Source: Bathymodiolus brooksi | Taxonomy: Eukaryota; Mollusca; Bivalvia; Mytilida; Modiolidae | Direction: 5' to 3' | NCBI GenBank assembly: GCA_963680875.1 | Contig: OY804586.1 | Span: 54,594,203 to 54,658,202, forward strand | DNA: 64,000 nucleotides | Shown: positions 1 through 11,394 of the stretch, piece by piece | How positions within the stretch are numbered: position 1 is the first letter of the stretch | Layout: the number at the start of each line of letters is the position of its first letter | Program-made: the position numbers and the translations under genes | Notes under the pieces: model-generated | The model's database searches: none | What the model was told of the DNA's origin: nothing | The model's input: the letters and a program-made list of their open reading frames with translations, nothing else

Positions 1-1
1 A

Positions 2-328
2 GAAAACGTATTGGTCGTTGTTGCTATAGACTTCGGTACAACGTTTTCAGGGTATGCATATTCGTTATGTGAAGAATATAAAAAAGACCAGAGCAAGATA
101 TATATTCTCACATGGCAATCCGGAGATGGTCTACGCACATACAAAACACCAACAACTATACTTTTTAATAAAGACGGTAAATTCTGTAGTTTTGGATATA
201 CAGCGGAACATGACTATGCAAAGATGTGTGAAGACAGTACACATGCAGAATACAGATATTTCAGTAAATTCAAAATGAGATTATATCAACCTGAATGTGG
301 TGCTAACAAAGGAAACATGAGGGGAAAG
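2..328 (+). CDS. HSPA12: HSPA12-like exon (phosphate-1 loop), 5' end outside the window
   Basis: The reading frame begins at base 2 and is open to 328, where AAAG is followed by the donor GTATCA. It encodes the N-terminal ATPase subdomain with the DFGTTFSG nucleotide-binding loop, followed by a segment ending NMRGK. The exon ends on a codon boundary (phase 0). The longer open frame to 397 reads into the intron and is not real protein. Confidence 0.9.
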
Positions 329-3300
329 GTATCAGAATTTTCTTATCTTTTCGTTTTTCACTATGCTTCATTTAATGACTTATCACCCGGTTTGTAACTA
401 GATTAACACGACGGGTGCCACTAGTGGAGCAGAAACTGCTTACCTATCCGGAACACATGAGTTCACCCCGGTTTTTAGTGGTGTTAGTGTTTCTTGATCT
501 TTAGTTTTATGTGTAATGTTGTGTAAATCGTTGTTTTTTCTTTTGTCCCTTTTCTTTTAGCCATTGTGTTGTCTGTTCTTCGATTTACGGATTCATATTA
601 CCCCTGTGGTGTCTTCAAACTCTTCTTCATGCAAATAATGAGCTACATTTCATTTTAATAATTGTCAATGAAGATAATTATAAACCGTTTATTACAGCGA
701 TTGCAAAAATGTAAAGCTAATTCAAACACATTGATCAGTTCAATGACTGCTACAAGGTAAAACAAACCACCCTATTTGATTAATTTAGTTACTGCCATGG
801 AACATACAATGGAAAGGCAATCCATCCTCACTGACAAATGGAAAGGCAATCCATCCCCACTGACCAGTTTAGTGACTGCCACAATGGAAAAGCAATCCAT
901 CTCCACTGACCAGTTTAGTGACTGCTACAATGGAAAGGTAATCCATCCTCATTTCCCAGTTTAGTGACTGCCACAACGGAACGACAGTCCATACTCACTG
1001 ACCGGATTAGGGAGTGCTACAAGGTAAAATCAATGAATCATGATTCCCCAATTCCCCATTGATTTTGTTTTTTTATTAGTGACTGCAACAAGGCTATGTC
1101 ATATCAAACCAATAGATAAGTTCACTAACTACCACAAACAATCGAAACACTTTCGAATACAACTTTCGGTCAATATAAAGATTCCTCATTGTTTTCTTTT
1201 TCTTTTTGTTTTTTGTTTTTGGTTTTGTTTGTTTGTTTTTGTTTTTTTGACAAATATTTTTTTTGTATTGAACACGCACGAATGTGATGTGGTATGTACT
1301 TTATGGACTAATTAAGGACTTGAAAAGTACAAAATTAACACATTTTTGAGTTCATTGTTTTTCACACTTCCTATCCATATGTGTCCTTATTGTTTTTTAT
1401 ATATTTTTATTATTATTATCATTATCCATATACAAGGTGTGGGGTTAAGGTTAGGGTAATGGTGTTTAACGCCACTTTCAACAATATTACAGTTATATAG
1501 TGGCAGTAAGTTTTATTGGTGGATGAAACCGGAGTACCCGGAGAAAACAACTGACCTGTCGCAAGTCTCTGATAAACTTTGTCACATATCGAATACAATT
1601 CGCCATGAACGGGGTTCGAACTCACAACTTTAGTGGTGATAGGTACTGATTGCATATGCAGTTGTAAATTCAACTACCATACAACCAGGACCACGACACC
1701 CCCTATACAAGAATTGAGAATGTTGTAATGTTAAATAATTAATACATAAATATACGACTTTCTTCCTTTTTTTAACAGGGATCAAGAAAGATTAGCAACA
1801 AAATGAAGTTATTCGATGATAATGGAAGATCAATGTCAGCACTGACTGTCTTCTCTGAATCAATCAAATACTTTAAAGACCATTTTTTTAGCAATACTAA
1901 AAATGCTGGACTCAATTTTAGAGAAGAAGAAATCCATTGGGTTTTGACCATTCCGGCAATTTGGAAAGACGATGCCAAGCAATTTATGAGAGAATCAACT
2001 AAGCAGGTATTCAATAATGCAGACCAGAAAAAAAACCAAAAACAAATTGACCAACTAAAATGATTCTCCCTTGTACTTACAAACGAAATCTGAAATACGA
2101 CACAACACAATTATAATACTTTAAGAAGCTGCTAATGGCATTGATGGATAAAATGGAAAAAAACATAAAAACAAAAACAATAAACCACATGATCAAAACA
2201 GCTCCAAAATGGTTTTAATGGATTAAAGTGAAAAACAAGAATACCGCACGGCCAAAACAGCTCCTAAATGAAATTGGGAAATGGTAAAAAACATACATAA
2301 TCGACAGTTCTAACTCACATATATATGACTAATTCCCAGACACTTCACAAAAAAGTGGCAGGGTTACGTCAGTTCTATATAACCAATGAACGCAGTCATA
2401 TTGAAATCTTTGTTTTATGATACTTTCGGTAATGTTTAGATTTATCGTGGATAAATATACGCATTTCATTATTGCATTAATCATCTAATAAATATAAAAT
2501 GCCTACTCTTTAACATCATGTGGATCGTTGAAAATTTCATATTCTAAAATGACGTCCTTCTTTCGCTTTGTTAAAAAAATTAGCGATTTATCGATTTGGT
2601 ATAAACTCATTAGCACATGCGCCGGTGCATGTGACTGACTTTCTGGTCGTAAATGTACATGTTTAGGAATAATCGTCTGCTCGAATTTGGCAGCATAAAT
2701 TGTGTGCGACATATTCCGCATACGTAAATATAAATAACCGTCTTCCAATCAAAGCATACTACCGTATTTGTACTCTTAGACATATCAGAATCGAAATAAA
2801 TGTTGGCAATGATAAAGTGAACAACAAAAACTACCACACCGTCGGAACAGTTCCAAATAGAAGATGCAGGCACAAGATCGAAACCATAACGCATATATAC
2901 GTTCTTGTATTGGCACACACGCTTCCTAAGCTAGTTTTATGGGTCCAAACTTCCCATCTTAGTCTAAAATATGTCTCCTCGATTGCTGTCACTTTTTTCA
3001 GGCAGGTATAGCAGAGGATTTACTCACCCTGGCATATGAACCGGAAGCAGCTGCAATTTATTGCAAGGGAGTAACACTTTTGAAAGCAGAAGGAAATAAT
3101 CGAAAAATGGAAACATTTAAAAATGGCCAACGATTCCTAGTACTTGACTGTGGAGGTAATTAATCATGTATTTCATTAGAGGAGGTGTTGTTTTTAACGA
3201 CACTTTTTTATGGATAGGTTTTATATACATTGGATAGAAAGGTAATTCCTGGTTAGGGTTATAGTGTTTAAAAGATGCTAACATATTACCATGGATATGT

Positions 3301-5944
3301 TCCACTTGTCGTAAACACCTCCCAGCCCTTTCCTCATTCATGACTTATCACCGGGCTTGTAACTAGATAAACAGACAAGTACCACTAGTGTAGCAGGAAT
3401 AATACTGTCTGTTCTTCTTCGCTTTACGAATTCTGATTAACCCTTTAGTATTTTCAAACTCTTCTTAATTAGATTGGCTCTCATGTTCCCTTGAGTGGCT
3501 TTTATATCTACAGGTTTGACTGTACATATACAGTCAAACCTGCCCTAACGGTCACCTTTGTATAGTGGTCACCTGGTCATAACGGTCACTTATGTGCTCT
3601 CCCAGAGCGCTTTACTATATATTTTAATTCGATATAGCGGTCACCTGTTCAATGTTGTCAGCGGCCACCATTTATTGGTAATTTTCAGCATAAAACCTTT
3701 GTATAACGGTAATTGTTTTCTTAAATAATACCGAAAGTGATTTCGGAAGATCAGTATTTTTCTCTAATGTACTAAAAATGCTGAGGTGTTACAAGTGTAA
3801 CAAAACATATTGATTAATTTAATTAACTAAATAAACAAACTCTATTTTACATTTTGTGAATAATAAATTACTTGAAGAACAGGTAATACCCGGGGGTTAT
3901 TTGAAATTTGTATTCACTACAATGAGAGTAGAAATTCACTCATCAAAAATATGTTGCATCGGAAAGGTTGTATTACGTATCTAGTGCATCATGTCAACAT
4001 CCGTAACTAGGAAAACTTTAAATTTAGACGATAAAGTAAAGGCTATAAATCTGTGTGATGGTGGGAAAATTTATCGGGCTGTGGCCGAGGAGATGGGTGT
4101 TGGTCGCACCCAGATCATGAACATTCTAAAAAGAAAAAGTGAGATACTTGACGATTTTAAAAACAATATGCCCGGTTCAAGAAAACTTCAACGTCGTGTG
4201 ACAGGAAATGAAGACATTAACCAATTATGCTGGGATTGGTTTCAAGAAGCAACTGGCAGAAGAATAACTATTAGCGGCCCATTGATACAGGAACAAGCTC
4301 TCACGTTTGCTAAGGACGTTGGAGTAGATCAATTCAAAGCTTCAAATGGCTGGCTACAATCGTTTTTAAAGAGACATAACATCGTTTTTCGTACACTGTC
4401 AGGTGAAAGTGATGATGTATATGTCACAATTGTATCTGAGTGGAAATAAAAATTACCAAATCTGATAAAGGATTATCATCCAAGAGATATTTATAATATG
4501 GATGAAACTGGTTTATTTAATATCACTTTGAGATAACTTCATCAACAATAAATGTAAACAAGAGTAAGTTCAGTAACATGAACACAAGAACAAAATAACA
4601 AGCAAACATAACAGGTAATTAAAAAATGTTTATTCACAGCAAATGTACAATATCTTGTCGAAAATTCAAACCCTCCATTTTAAGGTCACCTTTATATAGT
4701 GGTCATTTTGTCATTCTCCCCAGGTGACCACTTTAGACAGGTTTGACTGTAATTTTGATTAGCTTGGCTTACTTGTACAATGGTTTGTTGACTGAAGGAA
4801 CCAATAAACAACATTTATGATAAGAATACATTTTTTCACGTGACTTTTTACAGGCGGTACAGTGGACGTCATGTGTTATGAGGTCAAGGGTGAATCACAT
4901 CTCAGCGAATTAGAAAGCCCGACGGGTGGACCTTGGGGTGGCATCATCGTAGATGAAGAATTTTTTTCAAAATTGGAGGACATGTTTGGGGAGGATGTAT
5001 TGAGCTCCTTTATGCAAAATTATCCTGAAGACCTTTTAGAAGTCAAGAGAGGATTTGAAAGCAAGAAATGTGTTATTAAAGAGTCTTCAAATGATCAAAT
5101 CACAATGAGATTCCCAGTAACCCTGCTTGATGTGCTGAATGAAAAAAGACAGTCCAAAGGAACGATGGCTGAATATATAGAACAAACCATCTATTCACAT
5201 TCGGTAACGGCCACCAAGGATAAAGTACGATTCAAAAATGATTTCATAAAAGAATGCTTCACAAAATCAGTAGAAGAAATAATAAACCATTTAAAAATGT
5301 TGTTCTCCAACAAAAAGTTGCGTGGGAAAGGTATAGGAACAATTTTGATGGTTGGTGGATTTTCCCAGTCTCCAGTTTTATATGATCGTATAAAAAGTGC
5401 ATTTCCAAATATGGAAGTTATCTGCCCTCAAGAGGCTGTATTCGCCATTGTAAAGGGGGCAGTGATGTTTGGAAATAACCCACGCTTGATTCAAGAACGA
5501 ATATCCCCAAGAACATACGGGATATGTGTCAATGAACCATTCGATAGTACACAACATCCAACACACCTAAAAGGTATTGTTGAAGGACAGGAGAAATGTA
5601 CGGATATATTCAAAATCATTGTGAATAAGGGCCAGCAACTTGTTGTTGGAGAAAGCATATTTGATGTCCATTGTTATCCGACGCATTCTTATGATACTGA
5701 AGCCTCTGTAGAAGTGTATGAAACAAGTGTGCCTAATCCTAAATATACAACTGATGACGGAGTAAGAAGATTGGGGCAGCTCTGCGTACCTATTCCCGAT
5801 GTTGCAAGGGGCAAGTGTCGACTAATAAAAATACAAATGCATTTTGGATATACTGAACTCTTTGTAACTGCCATAGAAGTAGACACAGATACAAAGGTTG
5901 ATGCAAAGTTCAAGATGTCTGATGACGTAAACATTTCACCATAG
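2..5944 (+). CDS. HSPA12: Heat shock 70 kDa protein 12 (HSPA12A/B)-like gene, 3' four exons
   Basis: Cytosolic Hsp70-superfamily ATPase of the divergent HSPA12 class. Four exons join in frame: 2-328, 1779-2006, 3002-3155 and 4854-5944 (phases 0, 0, 1), each bounded by AG/GT. The product visible here is about 600 residues; human HSPA12A is roughly 675. Actin-fold ATPase motifs are present in order: phosphate-1 loop ([14 protein letters not shown]) in exon 1, [19 protein letters not shown] in exon 2, EPEAAAIYC in exon 3, phosphate-2 DCGGGTVDV across exons 3-4, and the adenosine motif [15 protein letters not shown] in exon 4. The reading frame is open at base 2 without an ATG, so the first coding exon(s) lie upstream of the window. 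The stop is TAG at 5942-5944. No frameshifts or stops are seen. No promoter or 5'UTR is in the window. Bivalves carry many HSPA12 paralogues, so the exact orthologue is uncertain. Confidence 0.93.
369..631. repeat. Dispersed repeat, copy 1 (HSPA12 intron 1)
   Basis: The stretch beginning TGACTTATCACCC and ending CTTCAAACTCTTCTT recurs in shortened form at 3342-3465 in intron 3 of the same gene. The second copy lacks the middle part. No coding capacity or TIRs are seen, and the repeat class is unknown. Confidence 0.6.
740..1110 (+). repeat. Minisatellite, about 40-45 bp unit
   Basis: About eight degenerate tandem units with the core 'TTAGTGACTGCCACAATGGA' followed by AAGGCAATCCATCC.CACTGACCAG. 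They lie in HSPA12 intron 1. Short open frames here are by-products of the repeat. Confidence 0.8.
1430..1692 (-). mobile_element. tRNA-derived SINE, family A (degenerate)
   Basis: On the plus strand it begins with the tail block GTGTTTAACGCCACTTTCAACAATATT and ends near a tRNA-like head with a B-box-like GGTTCGAACTC. The body shares GGAGTACCCGGAGA..AACTTT with the copy at 29458-29705. It is inserted antisense in HSPA12 intron 1. Confidence 0.65.
1779..2006 (+). CDS. HSPA12: HSPA12-like exon (PAIWK motif)
   Basis: The acceptor TTTTTTTAACAG ends at 1778 and the donor is GTATTC at 2007. The 76 codons are phase 0 at both ends. The exon contains the HSPA12-specific stretch [19 protein letters not shown]. 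The ATG at 1803 is internal and is not a start. Confidence 0.9.
3002..3155 (+). CDS. HSPA12: HSPA12-like exon (EPEAAA motif)
   Basis: The acceptor ACTTTTTTCAG ends at 3001 and the donor GTAATT begins at 3156. The exon encodes [20 protein letters not shown] through VLDCGG, so the phosphate-2 loop is split between this exon and the next. Leaving phase is 1. This exon has no ATG-led open frame of its own and is easy to miss. Confidence 0.9.
3342..3466. repeat. Dispersed repeat, copy 2 (internally deleted)
   Basis: Matches 369-631 at both ends (TGACTTATCACCGGGCTTGTAA and TTTCAAACTCTTCTT) but lacks about 130 bp of the middle. It lies in the last HSPA12 intron. Confidence 0.55.
3531..4749 (+). mobile_element. 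Tigger/pogo-type DNA transposon, internally deleted
   Basis: The inverted ends CAGTCAAACCTG and CAGGTTTGACTG are flanked by TA (3529-3530, 4750-4751), the target preference of Tc1/mariner-pogo elements. Subterminal 'GGTCACCT..TATAGTGGTCA' repeats occur in both ends. The element is only 1.2 kb and keeps the N-terminal half of its transposase. It sits in the last intron of the HSPA12-like gene in the same orientation. Just outside the left end, 3511-3524 is another, oppositely directed copy of the terminus. Confidence 0.85.
3991..4518 (+). pseudogene. Tigger transposase, N-terminal part (CENP-B-type DNA-binding), truncated
   Basis: Two helix-turn-helix domains can be read: a psq-type HTH (residues about 8-50, [20 protein letters not shown]) and a CENPB-type HTH (residues about 70-130, including [12 protein letters not shown]). 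A TAA interrupts the frame at 4447-4449. The same frame then continues to [10 protein letters not shown], the first catalytic aspartate block of the DDE1 nuclease, before sequence is lost. A transposase of this family is normally around 450-550 residues, so the rest of the catalytic domain is deleted. It would act as DNA-binding transposase in the nucleus if intact; here it is dead. Confidence 0.85.
4854..5944 (+). CDS. HSPA12: HSPA12-like terminal exon
   Basis: The acceptor TTTTTACAG ends at 4853. The first two bases complete the GGG-T-V-D-V phosphate-2 motif started in the previous exon. The exon holds the second half of the ATPase fold and the HSPA12 C-terminus in one 363-codon block, including [23 protein letters not shown] at 5942-5944 ends the protein. 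The terminal-EEVD signature of canonical Hsp70 is absent, as expected for this class. Confidence 0.93.
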
Positions 5945-6062
5945 AACATACTGATTTTTGTTATCATGGTTGTCATGGTGATCTTTGTTGGATTGGTTAC
6001 AGTCAACATATATACATGGACATGTAAATCGTTTTACAGTTTATAATTGCTAACTACTCTAT

Positions 6063-6555
6063 GTAAGATACATGACATCCAAACCAAAGTAAAACCTTTG
6101 TATGATACGTGAAATTCTAATCCAGTGTAAAACATTTGTAAGATACATGAAATTATAATCCAAGGTAAAACATTTGTAATATACATGAAATTATAATCCA
6201 GTGTAAAACATTTGTAAGAGACATGAGATCATAATCCAATATAAAACATTTGTAAGATTCGTGAGATCCTAAACCAAAGTGATACCTTTGCATGATACAT
6301 GAGATCCTCTTTTATAAGTTAATGAAATCCTAAACTGAAGAAATATTTTGATAAGGTACATGAGATCTTAATGCAAAGTAATTTTGTGTAAGCTTGATGA
6401 CATTCTAATCCTAATTAACACTTTGTAAAATACATGGGATCCGAATCTAAATAATATTTTGCAAAGTATATTCAATCCTTATCTACAGAACCCTTGTGTA
6501 AGGTAAGTGAGGTCCGAATCCAAAGTAATGCTTCTGTAAGATACATGAGACGAAC
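6063..6555 (+). repeat. Minisatellite, about 37-42 bp unit, downstream of HSPA12
   Basis: About twelve degenerate units of 'AAAACATTTGTAAGATACAT' followed by GAAATTATAATCCA. They start some 120 bp after the HSPA12 stop, so they may lie in the 3'UTR. Unit identity decays towards the distal end. Confidence 0.75.
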
Positions 6556-6715
6556 CTCGTCTTTATCCCAGTTTCTAAGCCTCATACATATCAAATTTAT
6601 ATTATAAGACACTTCACTAATATTGTCTCTTTATCCTGCAATTGCGTGATTTTGAATACTAATAAAGAGGTAATATAAACTTCAGTGTTATCTTGTTATG
6701 GACCTAATAAAGCTT

Positions 6716-6925
6716 TCCCGGGTACCTGATTCATGTAGAACTACGGTAAAAGACGGGTACAGTATATAAGCACGGACGTCAGAAGGGACACCATTGAAAA
6801 CGATTAAAACGACGACAATTGTTTCTGCTCTTTTCAGATAATTTTGTATTTGTTTTTGGACTTTTTTTGGCATTGCAAGATAAACGCAATAGACGTACAT
6901 TGTCGGTAAATATAAAATTAATTTG
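6716..6925. repeat. Dispersed repeat pair, copy 1 (possible solo LTR)
   Basis: Homologous to 13511-13690, sharing GGTACCTGATTCATGT at the left, a TATATAAGC box, TGTTTCTGCTCT, a TAAACGCAATA polyadenylation-like block and GTACATTGTCGG at the right. The length of about 200 bp and the TATA-then-AATAAA order suit a short solo LTR. TG/CA ends and a target duplication are not evident. Confidence 0.5.
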
Positions 6926-7607
6926 CACTCGCTCCGAAAGAGACCAAAGGTTTGCTTTTCTGCCTATTTCTAAAACTCACACAAATCAAATTTATATTTC
7001 CCGGTAATGTACGTATATTAAACATTTACGTATGATGCTGGTACTAGAATAACAAAATATTTTTAATCATACATATTACAAATTAACTGACAAATTGCAA
7101 GTTATAATATTTGTAAAATTTTGGATTTTTTTGTGTGAAATTTAGCAATGGCGATTGTTACATAATTTGGTGTCATAAGACCTTAATTACACATTTTATC
7201 TGTGACACAGGTTATATTAACTGCTAGTTTATTATATATCCACAATAGACTTTGACAGGATGTTTGAAATTATTTGATATATATATTATTAAAATGTGCA
7301 AATGTATGTTATAATATGAAACCGGCACGGCCATGAATGCTCGCACATCGGAAAATTATCTGGCAATTTCATCAAAAAGTGTCGAGATTTTTTGGGCCGA
7401 GATATATTGGGGACGACTTTTATTTAGGGCCGAATCTAGTCTCATTCAATCGAACTGTCGTTCCTTTATTGGAGTTATCGTTCCTTACGAAATCTCAAAA
7501 GTTAACTTCCACGTAGAAACAAAAATTCTTGTCAGTATGTCAGAAGAGATTTAATAAATTAAAAAATATCAATATAAGTAAAACAAGCTAACAAAATGAC
7601 TTTTATT
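6926..7607. other. Intergenic, no recognisable feature
   Basis: AT-rich sequence. The 73-codon open frame at 7333-7554 has no recognisable motif. Confidence 0.5.
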
Positions 7608-7740
7608 ACACACGGTTTCCGGGTTTCAGTGATATCTGACATACGAGAGAGGGTACGAGATTTCAGGATCACCTTTGCGCTTTATGCTAAGAAGATCTTC
7701 ATTAGTTGAGTGTGTTAGTGTGTTACCCGGAAACCGGTGT
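7608..7740. mobile_element. Small TIR element (MITE-like)
   Basis: Ends ACACACGGTTTCCGGGT and ACCCGGAAACCGGTGT are inverted copies of about 15 bp enclosing about 100 bp of non-coding sequence. No clear target duplication was found. Confidence 0.4.
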
Positions 7741-8051
7741 TTACAAAACGTGGAATTTTCTTTTCTTCGACAATATGTTCAGCCATGTTTGTTAAAAAAT
7801 CCTAAGTACACATTTTATACCATAAAGAGCTCGCTTAAGCTCGCATAATATTTACTAATAGTATAAGATCATGATGGATCGAATATTGGTCATAGTTGTA
7901 TGACACAACATATTTTATAAAAAAAAAAGGAAATTGAGAATTGCTGTTTATAATTTACAATGTGCTGTATGCTATTGTAATGATCACATTAAAATTAAAT
8001 TGTAGTTCATAGTTCTGAGTAAGGAATACAGATCCATAATTTCTTTTTAGA

Positions 8052-8171
8052 GTGATTGGTCGATTCCTAAAAAAATCTTCTCTGAAACCGCTTGGCCAAA
8101 TGAAGCATATCATATATGCCAGGCTCTCTATAAAGATTGCTCATTTAGTCCTGATACCTTAGTAAACATGG
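8052..8171 (+). repeat. Tandem unit fragment (left of TIR element)
   Basis: Shares 'GATTGGTCGATTCCTAAAAA' and the following AATCTTCT..TCTGAAACCGCTTGGCCAAATGAA with 11573-11730. The 3.4 kb element at 8172-11556 splits this unit, so it is the host site of that insertion. Confidence 0.7.
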
Positions 8172-8345
8172 CCGGTGTTACATACTCATTTTTCTCCCCG
8201 GAAAAATGAGTATATACTAGTTTTTCCCCCGGAAAGATCAGTATATACTCATTTTTCCCCCGGAAAGATCAGTATATACTCATCTTTCCCCCTCATTTTT
8301 AGGGGGGAAATCTGAGTATATACTGAAGTTTCCCCCTCATACTCA
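8172..8345. repeat. Left subterminal array of the 3.4 kb element
   Basis: Five or so units alternating GAGTATATACT with runs of CCCCCGGAAA, each partly palindromic. Mirror-image counterpart at 11395-11556. Confidence 0.75.
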
Positions 8346-8349
8346 ATTC

Positions 8350-8760
8350 TCCCCCTTTGCACTGATAGACAATACAAGGGCAATAACTCCTATAAGGGGT
8401 CGACCCTATGGAGACTTTTGTAGAGCTTTTGATGCTGAAGAAGGAAGATCACCTCTATTTTTCTCTATCTGTAATACTTTTTGAAATATTAGCCAATGAC
8501 TGCAGTTTGACCCCTATGTTCTATTTTTAGCCATGGCGGCCATATTTTTTTCATCGATGGATATATAATTCACAAACTATAGTCTACACACCCTCAGGAT
8601 CATTCATACCAAGTTTGGTTAAATTATGTTCAGTGGTTTTCAAGAGGAATATCAAAATGTAAAAAGTTAACGGACAGACGACGGACGGACGGAAGGACGA
8701 CGAACGCAATGTGATGGCAAAAGCTCACCCTGACTTTTAGTCAGGTGAGCTAAAAAGGGG
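8350..8760 (+). repeat. 'GCTCACC' dispersed repeat
   Basis: Non-coding repeat ending in GACGGACGGACGGAAGGACG and then a terminal hairpin CTCACCCTGACTTTTAGTCAGGTGAGC. A related copy in the opposite orientation starts at 33591. This family is common in molluscan genomes as I recall it; class unassigned. Confidence 0.6.
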
Positions 8761-9119
8761 GGTTCGTCTTATCTTTGCCGAATTTCACGGATTTTTCAAA
8801 TTTTGCCGAGCACCCCCTGGATCCGCCAATGGTTATCTGTTAATTTATTCTTAAGAATTTTAACTGTTTACACTACACAGAGACACAACATAATTAGCTT
8901 TAAACTAAACAAACTATTTTGTGGTAGCTTGTTTGTTTGTAATCGATCATTTTAAATAAAGATCAGTAACAATAGAATGGCAGTGTCCATCAATGACGCA
9001 TAACTATGAATGATACAATTATTAGTGTGGATTTGTTTTACCGAACATAATTATACCAATTTATCATATTATGTTCATTTCAAATGATGAACTAAACGGT
9101 AACAGTATTCTCTAAATTA

Positions 9120-9330
9120 AATTACTACTATGAGGAGGGAAGGACCCTTTTCAGGACTCCGGGATGGTGTTTTTTTAAGCTCGAGAATTCGGGATTGACC
9201 ATTTCGGAATTCGGGATTGAAATTTTATTATATTCGGGACTTCTGGATTTCAAGTTTTTTTAGTTCGGGACTAAGGGGATTTCAAGTTTTTTAGTTCGGG
9301 GTTTCGGGGTCAGACCCCCTCCTAACCTCC
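9120..9330 (+). repeat. Degenerate short tandem repeat
   Basis: Repeated 'TTCGGGATT' and 'TTCAAGTTTTTTAGTTCGGG' blocks. No coding potential. Confidence 0.45.
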
Positions 9331-9820
9331 TCTACTATATCAGCACAACTATTTTTTGCTTCGTTTCATGATCAAATTATTATAAAATTGAGCCATCTTG
9401 ATAAATGCGTTTGCCTCCATCTTTTTTTTATTGATATACCGAAGGTGGTAGCACTATAATACCATATTCACACGTATTCCGGATTGAAATCGAATCATTA
9501 AATCGAATTTAAATCCGTTATAATTGTCGTATCGGATTTGAAATCAGTTAGCGTTCGCATATGGTCAACCAATGCGTAATTGTTCGTCTGCATTGAATTT
9601 ATCTGTGGTTTGCATATTGACTAGAAATTGTACTGATGGATCTGGTGTTTGTTTAGATCGGATGAGGGATTGTTTCCGATTCGTCAACAAATGGTCATCA
9701 GGAGACATTGGAAACATTGTTAGTTTTTCAATAATCTTTTTTCAAGAATCACTGAAGCGATGGTATGGAAACGTGATTTGTATGTTCATTTTCAGGTGCT
9801 TGACAGGTCTTGTTACTTTT
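9331..9820. other. No recognisable feature
   Basis: Sequence inside the 3.4 kb element. The open frame 9572-9823 lacks recognisable motifs. Confidence 0.4.
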
Positions 9821-10370
9821 TGAGCCCATCGGAAATTCAAAATCGTTGCCAGCGGAGGTCAAAGTTTGCTTTGAAACCATATGTAAAGCAACATTTTCAT
9901 GGTCTACTTGAAAAACACTGAACAGAATTTAACCACACTTGGCAGAGGTGTTCACTATTATGTCCTACGCAAGTGTTGTTACTTTTCATGCCGGTTTGTT
10001 AAAAAATGAATAAAAGAAGAATGTGTCCGAGGACACGGAGTTCTCCGCTTTCAGCTAAGTGGGCCTAACTTCCAAGCCGTATATGGGATCTGGCTGAAAT
10101 TGAACTTGACCTGCATATTATGGTTGTAAACATTGTCTTGAAATTTCAGAGTCCTTTACAGGTGATAATGGTTTTAATGCCGATCGGAAATTCAAAATGG
10201 TCGACAGCGAAGGTCACAATTGCTTTGAAAACCTATGCATTACATTTTTGTAATATCCTTGAGAACCACTGAACATAATTTAACCAATTTAACTTTGAGG
10301 GTGTTCACTATGAGGTACTACACAAGTGTTGTTTCTTTGGTGCAGATTGATAGGAGACTTTGAACATTCT
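9821..10370 (+). repeat. Imperfect tandem duplication, about 345 bp period
   Basis: Blocks 9830-10000 and 10172-10350 match (GATCGGAAATTCAAAA.., CACTGAACA.AATTTAACCA, GTGTTCACTAT, ACACAAGTGTTGTT). Non-coding. Confidence 0.6.
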
Positions 10371-10424
10371 GATTGATCGATTTTCAAGAACCACTGAAGG
10401 CATTGTCGGGGGAAATTTATTAAA

Positions 10425-11275
10425 GTAGTCGTCCTCCTCACTACCTTTCTCACCTTTCCTCTCCATCCTCTTCCTCACTGCCTCTCTCTCCTTCCTCGCC
10501 CTCATTCCTCTCCATCCTCCTCCTCACTACCTCTCTCCCTCCTTCCTCTGTAATTCTCCTCACTACCACTCTCCTTCCTTCCTCTCAACTTCTCTCCTTG
10601 CTTCCTCTCCCTCATTCCTATCCATCCTTCTCACTAGCTCTCTCCCTCCTTCCTCTCAGTCATCCTCACCACCTCTCCATCCTTGATGCCTTTCAATCCG
10701 CCACCTCATTACCTCTTCTCTTTCCTGTAATAGTATCATCCATCTCATTACCTCTGTCTTTCTTCCGTCTCCATCCTCCTTATTAACTCTTCCTAATTAC
10801 CTTCTCCGTATACTTTTCTCCTCCGTCCTCATCCTCCTCCTCCTTATTTCCTCCTCACTACTTCTCTCCTTCTCGCTTACCTTTGTCACTTCGTCCTTTC
10901 TATCCTCTTCCTTCAAATCTCCTCTTCACTACCTGTTTCACTACTTCCTCATCATTATCCTCCTCACTATGTCCATCCTTTTCCATATTGACTCCCTCCC
11001 TAATTCCTCCCCGTCATCCTCCTTATTTTATACCTCTATCTCTCCTTCCTCTCCATCATCTTTTTACCATTCTCCCTCCGTCCTCTCTATCCTTCTCTTT
11101 ATATTCCTTCCTTCCTGCCCTCTTCCTCATACCTGTCAGCTGTGCCTTCAAGCACTTAGCAAACTTGAGTTTTTCTCACTTGCACTAAGGAAGATCGCTT
11201 TATCACTCAAAAGTGTTTTCCCATCCTTTCCTCCTACCTCCTTATCCGTTCTCACTCCATGTTCATGCTTGCCTT
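10425..11275 (+). repeat. Polypyrimidine (C/T) tract of about 850 bp
   Basis: Strand-asymmetric C+T-rich sequence built of degenerate 'CTCCTCACTACCTCTCTCC' and 'TTCCTCTCCATCCTC' units. Several overlapping Ser/Leu/Pro open frames here are compositional artefacts. Confidence 0.8.
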
Positions 11276-11394
11276 AGTTATTACTATCATCGTTGTTGAT
11301 ACCCTCTTTCGTCCACATTTAACTATTATGTCTTCCACCATATACATGTATATAAGTGTACACAAGAAAAACCCTATTAAAATAGGAGAGGGGA

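Noticed and set aside
740..1110. CRISPR-like array
   Set aside because: Units are contiguous and share their whole length; there are no distinct spacers, and this is an animal genome. It is a minisatellite.
7333..7554. 73-codon open frame after HSPA12
   Set aside because: No similarity to HSPA12 or any motif; likely chance.
9690..9720. Another hammerhead core on the minus strand (CTGATGA)
   Set aside because: No GAAA box or closing stem III within reach.
10883..11277. Overlapping Ser/Leu-rich open frames of about 100 codons
   Set aside because: They arise from the polypyrimidine tract in more than one frame and have no motifs.
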